64,000 nucleotides of DNA from Denitromonas ohlonensis. GTDB taxonomy: Bacteria > Pseudomonadota > Gammaproteobacteria > Burkholderiales > Rhodocyclaceae. Location: contig NZ_VMNI01000008.1 of the NCBI RefSeq assembly GCF_007625205.1, positions 124,001 to 188,000 of the forward strand, given 5' to 3'. The translations under genes were made by a program, and so were the position numbers. This document shows, piece by piece, positions 42,484-51,510 of the stretch. The stretch's first letter is position 1. Every line of letters begins with the position of its first letter. A model generated the notes under the pieces. The model was not told the origin of the DNA and did not search any database. It worked only from the letters and a program-made list of their open reading frames with translations.

Positions 42484-42504
42484 GGCCGGAGTCATCCGGC
42501 CACC
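42484..42504 (-). repeat. Single REP-like palindrome
   Basis: GGCCGG-AGTCAT-CCGGCC followed by ACC; read on the minus strand the palindrome is preceded by GTGG overlapping its first bases. It resembles the right arm of the REPIN 30 bases away and lies just beyond the DUF481 stop. Confidence 0.5.
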
Positions 42505-42511
42505 AACACCC

Positions 42512-43453
42512 TCACAGCCGCCACACCAGCGAGCTGGTGTAATTGAAGTCGTTGCGCCCCACGCCCGGCTCGCGCGCCGAGTCGTATTCATTGGTCACGC
42601 CAATCTGCAGACCCGCCCCCAGACTCTTGTCCAGGTCGATCACCCAGTCCACCGACGTAATGTTACGAAACACGCCCTGCTCACGCACATTGGGGTGGTA
42701 GGCATTGGTCAGGGCGACCGAATGCTGGCGCGTCACCCGCCAGTTCAAGTCCACGCCCAGCAGCAGCTCGGGCGCAAACCGGCTGCCGTCGTCACCGCCC
42801 CAGGTCTGGATCGCGCCCACGCCGCTACGGCCGAGCAAGCGCCAGCGCTCAGTGGACACAAACTGATAGCCGATACCGGTGTTCACGTTGAGGCGGTTGC
42901 CCCAATCCTTGAAGTCGTCGCGCACAAATTGGCCGCCGGTGAAATAGAAGCGTGGCGAGCCCGGCACCAGGCCGTCGCGGTTGAGCGCGACCGATAGCGT
43001 CTGCGAGGTGGTTTCGCCCTCCGACTGCCGGCGATAAAAACGCGTGCGGTGATTCCAGCGCTCTTCGGTGTCTTCAAAATCGGCCATGAAGCCGACGTTG
43101 ATCCGCTGGTTCTGCGACTTGCCCGAGGCGCCGCTCACGCCCACTTCCATGCGGCGGCGCCAGTCGGTCAGCCAGCCCGAGCCGAGCAGGCCGTTGTCCG
43201 GCACGCTGGCAATCGTCGGTTTCGGGCGCGGTGGGGACACCGTGTCGCCGTCTTCGAGCGTGCGCACCTTGTCGCGCGCCACCACCACATCGCCCAGCAT
43301 CGGATGCTTCAAGCGCAATTCGGTGGGCGTCTCGGCCACCAGCTCACCGCGCAGGCGGTCGCCGTTTTCGAGCGTGATGGTGACCATCGCCAGCGTCTGG
43401 CTGGCCCATACCAGGCCCGCCAACGCGAGCCCCGAGCGAAACGTCCGCCCCAT
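42512..43453 (-). CDS. DUF481 family outer-membrane protein
   Basis: A 313-residue exported protein. A signal peptide (ALAGLVWASQTLA) is followed by a small SH3-like repeat (VTITLENGDRLRGELVAETP, LKHPMLGDVVVARDKV) and a C-terminal beta-barrel of about 220 residues with the DUF481 pattern. The last residue pattern SSLVWRL is compatible with outer-membrane insertion. AAAGGA before the ATG at 43453 sets the start over a GTG five codons upstream. The function is unknown. Confidence 0.85.
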   Translation of the reverse strand: MGRTFRSGLALAGLVWASQTLAMVTITLENGDRLRGELVAETPTELRLKHPMLGDVVVARDKVRTLEDGDTVSPPRPKPTIASVPDNGLLGSGWLTDWRRRMEVGVSGASGKSQNQRINVGFMADFEDTEERWNHRTRFYRRQSEGETTSQTLSVALNRDGLVPGSPRFYFTGGQFVRDDFKDWGNRLNVNTGIGYQFVSTERWRLLGRSGVGAIQTWGGDDGSRFAPELLLGVDLNWRVTRQHSVALTNAYHPNVREQGVFRNITSVDWVIDLDKSLGAGLQIGVTNEYDSAREPGVGRNDFNYTSSLVWRL

Positions 43454-43468
43454 GCCGTGTCCTTTCAC

Positions 43469-43493
43469 AAAAAAAAGCCGTGCCGCCCCACGG
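43469..43493 (-). terminator. Probable rho-independent terminator after the EamA transporter gene
   Basis: On the minus strand CCGTG-GGGCGG-CACGG is followed by C and eight T residues. The stem is only five pairs, but the T run is strong, and it begins seven bases after the upstream gene's stop. Confidence 0.55.
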
Positions 43494-43499
43494 GCAAGA

Positions 43500-44381
43500 T
43501 CACGGTTTGCTTCGGCGCCCGATCAAAAGCGTCGTCGCCAGCGCCACGACAATCAGTGCCGCGGCAAAATAATCTTCAACAAACGGCTGCTCACCGGTCA
43601 ACACCATGGCCGAGCCCAGCCCGATCACCGGAATGAACATGATCGACAAGCCACTGGCCACTGGCGGCACGCTGCGCGCGATCGAAAACCACAAAATCTG
43701 CGCGATGCCGTAGTTAATGGCAAAGCCATACACCAGCACCACCCACATGGTCGGCGAAAAATCCAGACTCGGCACCGGCTCCAGCGACACCGCGAGCACC
43801 CACACCACCGGCACGATCAGCCCGATCATCCACACCGTCAACGCCTCGGTGGACAGCGGCACAGACACGCGCTTGAGCAACAAGGTTCCGAGCGCCCAGC
43901 AAAAGGCCGCCGACAGCATCCACAGCACGCCCACCGGCCGCCCGGTGAGCGCGTCCAGCTCGTGCCACAGCAGCAACACCACCGCGCCGGCCGAGCAGGC
44001 CGTGGCCATCCACAAGCGCGGCGTCATCTTCTCGCGGAAGAACAGCACGCCGATGATCACCACCCAGATCGGCATGGTGAAACCGACAATCGCCGCCCGC
44101 CCCGAGGCCAGCGCCTGCACCCCAAAAATCGACAGCGCGTGCCAGCCCAGAATATTCGGCACCGCCAGCACCACCACCTGCGGCAGCGCCGACATCGGCA
44201 GGCTCAGACTGACGCGGCGCGAACGATACCAGCAGATCAGCAGCAGCAGGCCGCCACTCATCGTAATGGCGCGAAAATACAGCGGCGACAGCTCGCGCAG
44301 CGAGAGCTTCATCACCGGCCAGTTGATGCCCCACATGAGGGTCAGCACTGCCAGCCCGATCAGGTTGCGGGCAGGGATCAT
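43500..44381 (-). CDS. EamA/DMT family transporter (RhaT/YdcZ-type exporter)
   Basis: A 293-residue protein with ten hydrophobic helices in two EamA repeats. The first helix reads GLAVLTLMWGINWPVMKLSL and the second repeat starts near RPVGVLWMLSAAFCWALGTL. Members export amino acids or metabolites; the substrate is not predictable here. It stands alone with its own terminator. Confidence 0.9.
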   Translation of the reverse strand: MIPARNLIGLAVLTLMWGINWPVMKLSLRELSPLYFRAITMSGGLLLLICWYRSRRVSLSLPMSALPQVVVLAVPNILGWHALSIFGVQALASGRAAIVGFTMPIWVVIIGVLFFREKMTPRLWMATACSAGAVVLLLWHELDALTGRPVGVLWMLSAAFCWALGTLLLKRVSVPLSTEALTVWMIGLIVPVVWVLAVSLEPVPSLDFSPTMWVVLVYGFAINYGIAQILWFSIARSVPPVASGLSIMFIPVIGLGSAMVLTGEQPFVEDYFAAALIVVALATTLLIGRRSKP

Positions 44382-44442
44382 GGCAACACCTCCGACCGGA
44401 AAGCGGAAGATTCAAACCGCACGGCAGACTCCAAGACCAAAC

Positions 44443-44470
44443 AAAAAAACGGCGAACCGCAGTCCGCCGT
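44443..44470 (-). terminator. Rho-independent terminator after tpx
   Basis: Minus strand ACGGCG-GACTGCGGTT-CGCCGT followed by TTTTTTT, 22 bases past the tpx stop. Six GC-rich pairs and a clean T run. Confidence 0.75.
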
Positions 44471-44491
44471 CGTGTGCGCAAGCCCGCAGGC

Positions 44492-44992
44492 TTACTTGAG
44501 TGCAGCGAGCGCGGCCGCGTAATCCGGCTCGTCGCCAATCTCGCCCACCAACTCGGAATGGGTCACGTTGTTGGCTTCGTCCAGCACCACCACCGCGCGG
44601 GCGGTCAGACCGGTCAGCGGACCATCGGCCAGCGCCACCCCCCAGTCCTTGGCAAAGGCCGGGCTGCGGAAGTTGGACAGGGTCACCACGTTCTCGAGGC
44701 CCTCGGCCACGCAGAAGCGCTTGGCCGCGAAGGGCAGGTCGGCCGACACCACCAGCACCACGGTGTTCGCCAGGCTGGCGGCCTCGGCGTTGAACTTGCG
44801 GGTCGAGGTGGCGCAGGTCGGGGTGTCCAGGCTGGGCACAATGTTCAGCACCTTACGCTTACCGGCAAAGGCATCCAGGCCGACATCGGCCAGATCGGCG
44901 CCGGTCAGCTTCAGGGCCGGCGCGGCGTCGCCTTTCTGGGGCAGACGGCCGGCCACTTCGACCGGGTTTCCATGCAGCGTTACTGTCGTCAT
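44492..44992 (-). CDS. tpx: Thiol peroxidase (atypical 2-Cys peroxiredoxin)
   Basis: A 166-residue thioredoxin-fold enzyme that reduces lipid and alkyl hydroperoxides. The peroxidatic Cys60 is in [14 protein letters not shown] and the resolving Cys94 in [12 protein letters not shown], the Tpx pairing reduced by thioredoxin. Full length. A single-gene unit with its own terminator. Confidence 0.97.
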   Translation of the reverse strand: MTTVTLHGNPVEVAGRLPQKGDAAPALKLTGADLADVGLDAFAGKRKVLNIVPSLDTPTCATSTRKFNAEAASLANTVVLVVSADLPFAAKRFCVAEGLENVVTLSNFRSPAFAKDWGVALADGPLTGLTARAVVVLDEANNVTHSELVGEIGDEPDYAAALAALK

Positions 44993-45128
44993 AAAGCTTT
45001 CTCCTGTTGAAATTGGGGGCGCGCTTCACTGTATCGCGAAATCACACAATGTCAGTTTGGCACAGCCGGCTTGCATTGGACACCGCGATCCACCGATCAT
45101 GCCCCTGTCACTTTCTATTGGGCCATCC

Positions 45129-46178
45129 ATGCGCTTCATCGCCTCATCCGCTGTTGCCCTCCTGATTGCCTCGGCCGCCCACGCCGCCCCGCCGCTCCCG
45201 GCACTCGGCGTGCAGGCAGATCACATCACCGTCTCGGGCATTTCGTCCGGCGGCTATATGGCGGTGCAGTTTCATGTCGCCCACTCGACCATCGTCGACG
45301 GCGTCGGCGTGCTCGCCGGCGGGCCGTATGAATGCGCCGCCGGCAGCATGTGGCAGGCCTTGTCCAACTGCATGGAGCCCAGCGACAGCAAGCCGGTGCC
45401 CGACGCCGCCGCCACTGCCGCGCGGGTGGCTGAAGACGCCGCTGCCGGCCGCATCGACCCGGTCGCCGGTCTTGCCGCCGACCGCGTCTGGCTGCTCACC
45501 GGCGGGCAGGATCGCACCGTCGCCCGCCCGGTCATGGACGCGCTCGACGCCCTCTACCGTCGCTGGGTCGCCGCCACACAAATCGCCTATGTGACCGTTC
45601 CCGACGCCGGCCACGCCATGCTCTCGCTCGACGACCCGCAAGCCAACGCCTGCAACACCTCCGAGCCACCCTACATCAACCGTTGCGAGGGCATCGACGC
45701 CGCCGGCCAGTTGCTCGCCCACCTGCTCGGCCCGCGCCAGCCCAAGGCCGCCGCGGCGACCGGCGAACTGCTCGCCTTCGACCAGGCCCCCTTCACCCGC
45801 GCCGCCGACAGTGCCGGCATGGGCGGCACCGGTTACGCCTACATCCCCACCGGCTGCCGCGCCGGCGGTTGCCAGGTGCACGTGGCCTTCCACGGCTGCC
45901 GCCAGAGCGCCGACCAGATCGGCGATCGCTTCGCCACCGGCGCCGGCTACAACCGCTGGGCCGAGGCCAACCGCCTCGTCGTCCTCTACCCGCAAACCAC
46001 CCCGCGCTACGGCTGGGCCTGGTCGGGCAACTGGCCGCGCTGGGTGTTCAACCCCAAAGCCTGCTGGGACTGGTGGGGCTATGAGTCGGTCGACTACGCC
46101 ACCCGCAACGGCCCGCAGATCAAGGCCGTCAAGGCCATGCTCGACCAACTCGCCCGGCCGGTCACGCCCGGCCAGTAA
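45129..46178 (+). CDS. PHB depolymerase family esterase, exported
   Basis: A 349-residue alpha/beta hydrolase with a signal peptide (MRFIASSAVALLIASAAHAA). The lipase box GISSG places the nucleophile at Ser39, unusually near the mature N-terminus, as in periplasmic poly(3-hydroxybutyrate) depolymerases. Candidate Asp is in TGGQDRTV and His in VPDAGHAML. Cysteines around YECAAGSMWQALSNCM may form disulfides, and aromatic residues near the C-terminus (WAWSGNWPRWVFNPKACWDW) suit polymer binding. It could degrade PHB or short oligomers. An ATG ten codons upstream is possible. Confidence 0.85.
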   Translation: MRFIASSAVALLIASAAHAAPPLPALGVQADHITVSGISSGGYMAVQFHVAHSTIVDGVGVLAGGPYECAAGSMWQALSNCMEPSDSKPVPDAAATAARVAEDAAAGRIDPVAGLAADRVWLLTGGQDRTVARPVMDALDALYRRWVAATQIAYVTVPDAGHAMLSLDDPQANACNTSEPPYINRCEGIDAAGQLLAHLLGPRQPKAAAATGELLAFDQAPFTRAADSAGMGGTGYAYIPTGCRAGGCQVHVAFHGCRQSADQIGDRFATGAGYNRWAEANRLVVLYPQTTPRYGWAWSGNWPRWVFNPKACWDWWGYESVDYATRNGPQIKAVKAMLDQLARPVTPGQ

Positions 46179-46183
46179 GCGCC

Positions 46184-47998
<1,815 letters not shown>

Positions 47999-48104
47999 AG
48001 GCACATCGCTATAGGCGTGAAATTGATCGAAAAATCCTGAGTTTCACGACGTAGGCATTTACGCCCGCACGAATCGATGCCGGCCAGCACGTGATTATTG
48101 ACTT

Positions 48105-48151
48105 TTATCCACGATTGGATAATTTATCAATATTCCGATAAGTTGCGATAA
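48105..48151. promoter_or_regulatory. AT-rich operator-like array of TTATC/GATAA motifs before the ATPase gene
   Basis: Within 47 bases: TTATCC-N6-GGATAA (48105-48122), then TTTATC, then CGATAA at 48136 and again at 48146, the last ending four bases before the ATG at 48156. TTGACT at 48099-48104 could be a minus-35 element. Clustered inverted and direct copies of one half-site in an AT-rich patch suggest a repressor binding region; the regulator is not identifiable. Confidence 0.45.
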
Positions 48152-48155
48152 ACCC

Positions 48156-49346
48156 ATGATTTCATTCCCCCGGTTAAAACTGGCCAGCGAATTGGCGGTG
48201 GCGTTGCAAGGCAAAGCCGGCTTCAGCGATGCGCACAATGGTCTGTTTCTGGCGGCGCCTCGACGCACTGGCAAAACAACCTTCCTGCGCGGCGATCTGT
48301 GTCCAGCCCTTGAAGCTGCCGGTATCGTGGTGGTCTACGTCGACCTGTGGGCCGATGCGGCCCGCGACCCCGGTCAATTGATCGCGGAGGCCATTGGCAA
48401 GGCCTTGCAACCGCATTTAGGTGTGGTGGCGCGAACAGCAAAAAGTGCCGGGCTTGAAAAGCTTAATCTGGCCGGCTGGCTGCACGTGGATACCAGCAAA
48501 ATTGGCCAGGTGGACGGGCTGACCCTGGTGGATGCGCTGAAGGCGCTCAACGAGACTGCCGGTAATCCGGTAGCGCTGATCATCGACGAGGCCCAGCATG
48601 CGCTGACCAGCCCTGCTGGCGAAATCGCCATGTCGGCCTTGAAGTCGGCCCGCGACCAGATGAACCGTCCCGACGAGATTCAATTAATGCTCGTCATGTC
48701 GGGCTCGGACCGCGACAAACTGCTGCGGCTGGTTCATTCCAACGGCGCGCCCTTCTACGGATCACAAATCCAGCGCATGCCATTGCTGGACCAGCAATTC
48801 ATCGACTTTCTCGCTGACTTGATCGAAGCGCAGCGCGTCGATCTGTGCCCGGTGGATCGTCACACCTTGAACCGCGCCTTCGAAGGATTTGGCCACCGCC
48901 CTCAGTTCTTCATGGAAGCGCTCGGTCAGGCACTCAGTCCCCTGTCGAGCTTCGACGGCCGCTTTGAACTGGCCATGCTGGACGCCGCCTTGCAGCGCCA
49001 ACGCGATGACGAATCGCAGATGGAGTCGGACTACCTCGGCCTCAAGCCGCTTGAACAAGCGGTGCTTTGGCGAATGCTGAAACTGGGGCCTCGCTTTCGC
49101 CCATACGATGCAGAAGCGCTGGCGTTTTACCGCCAGCAGATCGGCACCAAGGTGACGCCACCCATGGCACAGAACGCGCTGGAAGCCTTGCGCGCACGCA
49201 TGCCGGCCTTAGTGTGGAAATCAGCCCGCGGCGAGTACGCGGTTGAGGACGCGACGATGCATCGATGGTTCGAGGAACGCATGGCCGCCGCGAAATGGCC
49301 GCCTGCCAGTCGGCAAACACCGCTGAATCTAAACGGTGAATTCTGA
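48156..49346 (+). CDS. Stand-alone AAA+/STAND-type ATPase of unknown role
   Basis: A 396-residue P-loop protein. Walker A is APRRTGKTTFLR (Lys40), Walker B VALIIDEAQHAL (Asp144, Glu145), and a sensor-like VMSGSDRDKLLRLV follows. The PRRTGKT form and the C-terminal helical/winged-helix part (residues about 300-390) resemble the archaeal-ATPase/AAA_14 groups often found in mobile or defence contexts. No partner gene (nuclease, toxin, DUF4143) is fused or adjacent. It sits as a single gene between the SLC13 permease and lepB and looks like an insertion there. Confidence 0.8.
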   Translation: MISFPRLKLASELAVALQGKAGFSDAHNGLFLAAPRRTGKTTFLRGDLCPALEAAGIVVVYVDLWADAARDPGQLIAEAIGKALQPHLGVVARTAKSAGLEKLNLAGWLHVDTSKIGQVDGLTLVDALKALNETAGNPVALIIDEAQHALTSPAGEIAMSALKSARDQMNRPDEIQLMLVMSGSDRDKLLRLVHSNGAPFYGSQIQRMPLLDQQFIDFLADLIEAQRVDLCPVDRHTLNRAFEGFGHRPQFFMEALGQALSPLSSFDGRFELAMLDAALQRQRDDESQMESDYLGLKPLEQAVLWRMLKLGPRFRPYDAEALAFYRQQIGTKVTPPMAQNALEALRARMPALVWKSARGEYAVEDATMHRWFEERMAAAKWPPASRQTPLNLNGEF

Positions 49347-49478
49347 ACGACACAGACCTATCAACGGCGCCCGCTCATCGGAGCACGTCATATAAAAAAC
49401 AGGGGAGCAAACAACGCTTTCCAGTTGAAAGTGCTGATGGTGGCCGCGAGTCTCAATATTTTCATATATCGTCCCCGC

Positions 49479-50396
49479 ATGACCCCTCGCCCCCCAAACA
49501 AATGGCTCGCCGCACTCCTCGGCCTCCTCGCCCCGCCCGCTGGACTGCTCTACGCCGGTAGCGCGCGCTGGGCCGGCAGCTACTTGCTGCTCACGCTGGC
49601 GGCGATTGGCTTTCTCTGGTTTGGGCCGGCTGCGCTGTCTGCCGGCCTTACGAGTCTGGCGCTGTCGGTAGTGGCCGCGGGGCACGCCTACCGGCTGGCC
49701 GGGCAATGGCCCGCCGGGCATGTGCGACCGTGGTACAGCCGCTGGTATGCCGCGCTGGGCAGCGCGCTGGCCGTCGTGCTGGTGCTATTTGGCGTGCGGG
49801 CGTTTGTGGTCGAGCCGTTCTCGATGCCAAGCGTGTCGATGCAGCCGACGATTGCGCCGGGTGCGTTGCTGATCGTCAGCAAATGGGGGTATGGCAACTA
49901 CGGCAGCCTTGGCATTACCGTGGCAGAACGACCGGTGTCGGCCGAGATCCGTCATGGCGATGTGATCGTGTTCGCGTATCCGGTCGAACCGCTGATTCGC
50001 TACGCAAAGCGGGTGGTTGGTCTGCCGGGTGATACGGTGGGCTACCGGCGCGGGCAGTTGAGCATCAACGGCCTGGCGGTGAAGCGCACGCCGGTGGCCG
50101 ATTTTGTGGACCCGGCGCAGGCAACGGTGATGCACCAGTTTGAAGAGCAACTGTCAGGCGCGCGCTACCGGGTCATCTACGACCGCGATGAGCGACCGTA
50201 TTTTCAGGTCATTCAGGATTTTCCGATGCGCGACAACTGCCGCATCGACGCCGAGGGCATTGAGTGCGAGGTGCCGGCGGGGCATTACTACGTGATGGGC
50301 GATAACCGCGACAACAGCAGCGATAGCCGCACGTGGGGCTTTGTGCCGGCGCGGAACGTAGTGGGCAAGGTGTGGCGGGTGACGGCACCCCGCTAG
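49479..50396 (+). CDS. lepB: Signal peptidase I with an extra N-terminal membrane domain
   Basis: A 305-residue S26 peptidase that removes Sec/Tat signal peptides. The Ser/Lys dyad is Ser120 (PSVSMQPT) and Lys177 (RYAKRVVGLPGDTV), with the family boxes HGDVIVF and YYVMGDNRDNSSDSR. The first 95 residues hold about three extra hydrophobic helices (LAALLGLLAPPAGLLYAG onward) before the usual anchor, a variant layout. No lepA or rnc is adjacent, so this may be a second signal peptidase beside the housekeeping one. Confidence 0.9.
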   Translation: MTPRPPNKWLAALLGLLAPPAGLLYAGSARWAGSYLLLTLAAIGFLWFGPAALSAGLTSLALSVVAAGHAYRLAGQWPAGHVRPWYSRWYAALGSALAVVLVLFGVRAFVVEPFSMPSVSMQPTIAPGALLIVSKWGYGNYGSLGITVAERPVSAEIRHGDVIVFAYPVEPLIRYAKRVVGLPGDTVGYRRGQLSINGLAVKRTPVADFVDPAQATVMHQFEEQLSGARYRVIYDRDERPYFQVIQDFPMRDNCRIDAEGIECEVPAGHYYVMGDNRDNSSDSRTWGFVPARNVVGKVWRVTAPR

Positions 50397-50457
50397 CGTC
50401 GGCGGCGAGTCTCGTGCGCCAGGCGTCCGGTTCGCCGAGGCGAGATTGTCCAACAAC

Positions 50458-50482
50458 GGCCGGATGACGCGGCCTTACCTAC
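50458..50482 (-). repeat. REP-like palindrome at the pyrD-like gene end
   Basis: Minus strand GTAG-gtaa-GGCCG-cgtcat-CCGGCC, similar to the right arm of the REPIN at 42435-42456. It overlaps the last codons and stop of the DHODH-like gene and lies between that gene and convergent lepB. Confidence 0.45.
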
Positions 50483-51224
50483 TCAGATCTTTCAGGCAGG
50501 CCGGGCCGCGGTGAATAAACGCGCGGTGGACCTGCACGGCGGAGGCGCCGGCCTCGCGGGCGTCGTCGACGTCGCGGGCGTTGCGGATGCCACCGACGGC
50601 GACGAGGGCGGGCCCGCCAGCCAGCCGGTGGGCCAGATCGGCGAGTCGGGCGAGTTGCTCGCTGCGCTGGGCGGGCGGATCGGCAAGGACCAGGGTAAGA
50701 CAGTCAATGCCGGCGTGGGCGGCGGTATCGGCGAGGGCGGGCAGCGGGTCGTGCCGATCGCCGAGCGGCAGCTTGAGCGCCAGGGCGATATGCCGGGGCA
50801 AGCGCTTGCGTTCGCGGACCAGGGCGCGCAGGGTGACGGCCAGCATGGGGTGGTGTTCCGGTGCCAGGAGGGGGCGGCGGGCGCGGGCGCTGAGGTTGAA
50901 GCTCAGGTAGTCGGCGACGCTCCAGGCATCGTGCAAGGCGTTGAGCCATTGGGCCGGCAAGGCGGTGACGGGCGCACCGGGCGACAGGCCGACGCCGATG
51001 CCGATGGCGCTGGTTTCGGCGCTGCGGGGTGGCAGGGCGGCCAGACGCGCGAGCAGCGGGGCGAGCGAATTAGGCGCCCGCGGATGGGCGGCGACGGAGC
51101 CGAACTCGACGCTGCCGAAGCCGAGTTCCAGCAAAGTGGCGGCCTGGCGGCCATCGGTGTCGATGCCGCCAGCGAGGCCGGGGCGATCGTGCCAGGGCAA
51201 GTGGGGCGCGGTCACGCGGGACAT
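50475..51224 (-). CDS. Dihydroorotate dehydrogenase-like FMN barrel with a degenerate active site
   Basis: 249 residues, shorter than class 2 PyrD (about 336). Clear PyrD similarity: GLAGGIDTDGRQAATLLELG and FGSVEFG near the start match GLAAGLDKDG and FGSIEIG, and VAVGGIRNARDV with GASAVQVHRAFIHRGP match the C-terminal phosphate-binding region. But the active-site loop NISSPNTPGLR of PyrD reads NLSARARRPLL here, so the catalytic serine and next asparagine are both alanine, and the N-terminal quinone-tunnel helices are missing. It is therefore unlikely to be the pyrimidine enzyme. It lies 286 bases downstream of the SerC-like gene, at the end of the PQQ operon. AAGGGCAG precedes the ATG. Confidence 0.75.
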   Translation of the reverse strand: MSRVTAPHLPWHDRPGLAGGIDTDGRQAATLLELGFGSVEFGSVAAHPRAPNSLAPLLARLAALPPRSAETSAIGIGVGLSPGAPVTALPAQWLNALHDAWSVADYLSFNLSARARRPLLAPEHHPMLAVTLRALVRERKRLPRHIALALKLPLGDRHDPLPALADTAAHAGIDCLTLVLADPPAQRSEQLARLADLAHRLAGGPALVAVGGIRNARDVDDAREAGASAVQVHRAFIHRGPACLKDLSR

Positions 51225-51510
51225 CTGCCCTTAGCGCACGACACGCTTGGCGCTGGCCAGTGCATGCGGCTTGCCGGTGTCTGGACCAGCGCGCTCACGG
51301 AGACGCTGCCCCGCCACGCGGGCGCAAGCGATGCGCCGTGCGGCCTGGCGCACTGCACTCGCGTAACCGGGCTGTTATCGCGATTCGATGGTGAGTGGCT
51401 TCCACCGCGCCGAGTCATACCCCCGATGCGACGCGGCGCGATGCAAGCGCCTCGCCCCGTCGTCGCGGAGGATGCGGGCGTCTTGCCGTCGGGCGGCCGG
51501 GCCGGCGCGT

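Noticed and set aside
48015-48050. Inverted repeat CGTGAAA...TTTCACG after the SLC13 gene
   Set aside because: Seven pairs with a loop of about 20 bases and no T run; too weak for a terminator call, and reversed with respect to parS.
48105-48113. DnaA-box-like TTATCCACG before the ATPase gene
   Set aside because: One mismatch and only one copy; it is better explained as part of the TTATC/GATAA array. No origin features surround it.
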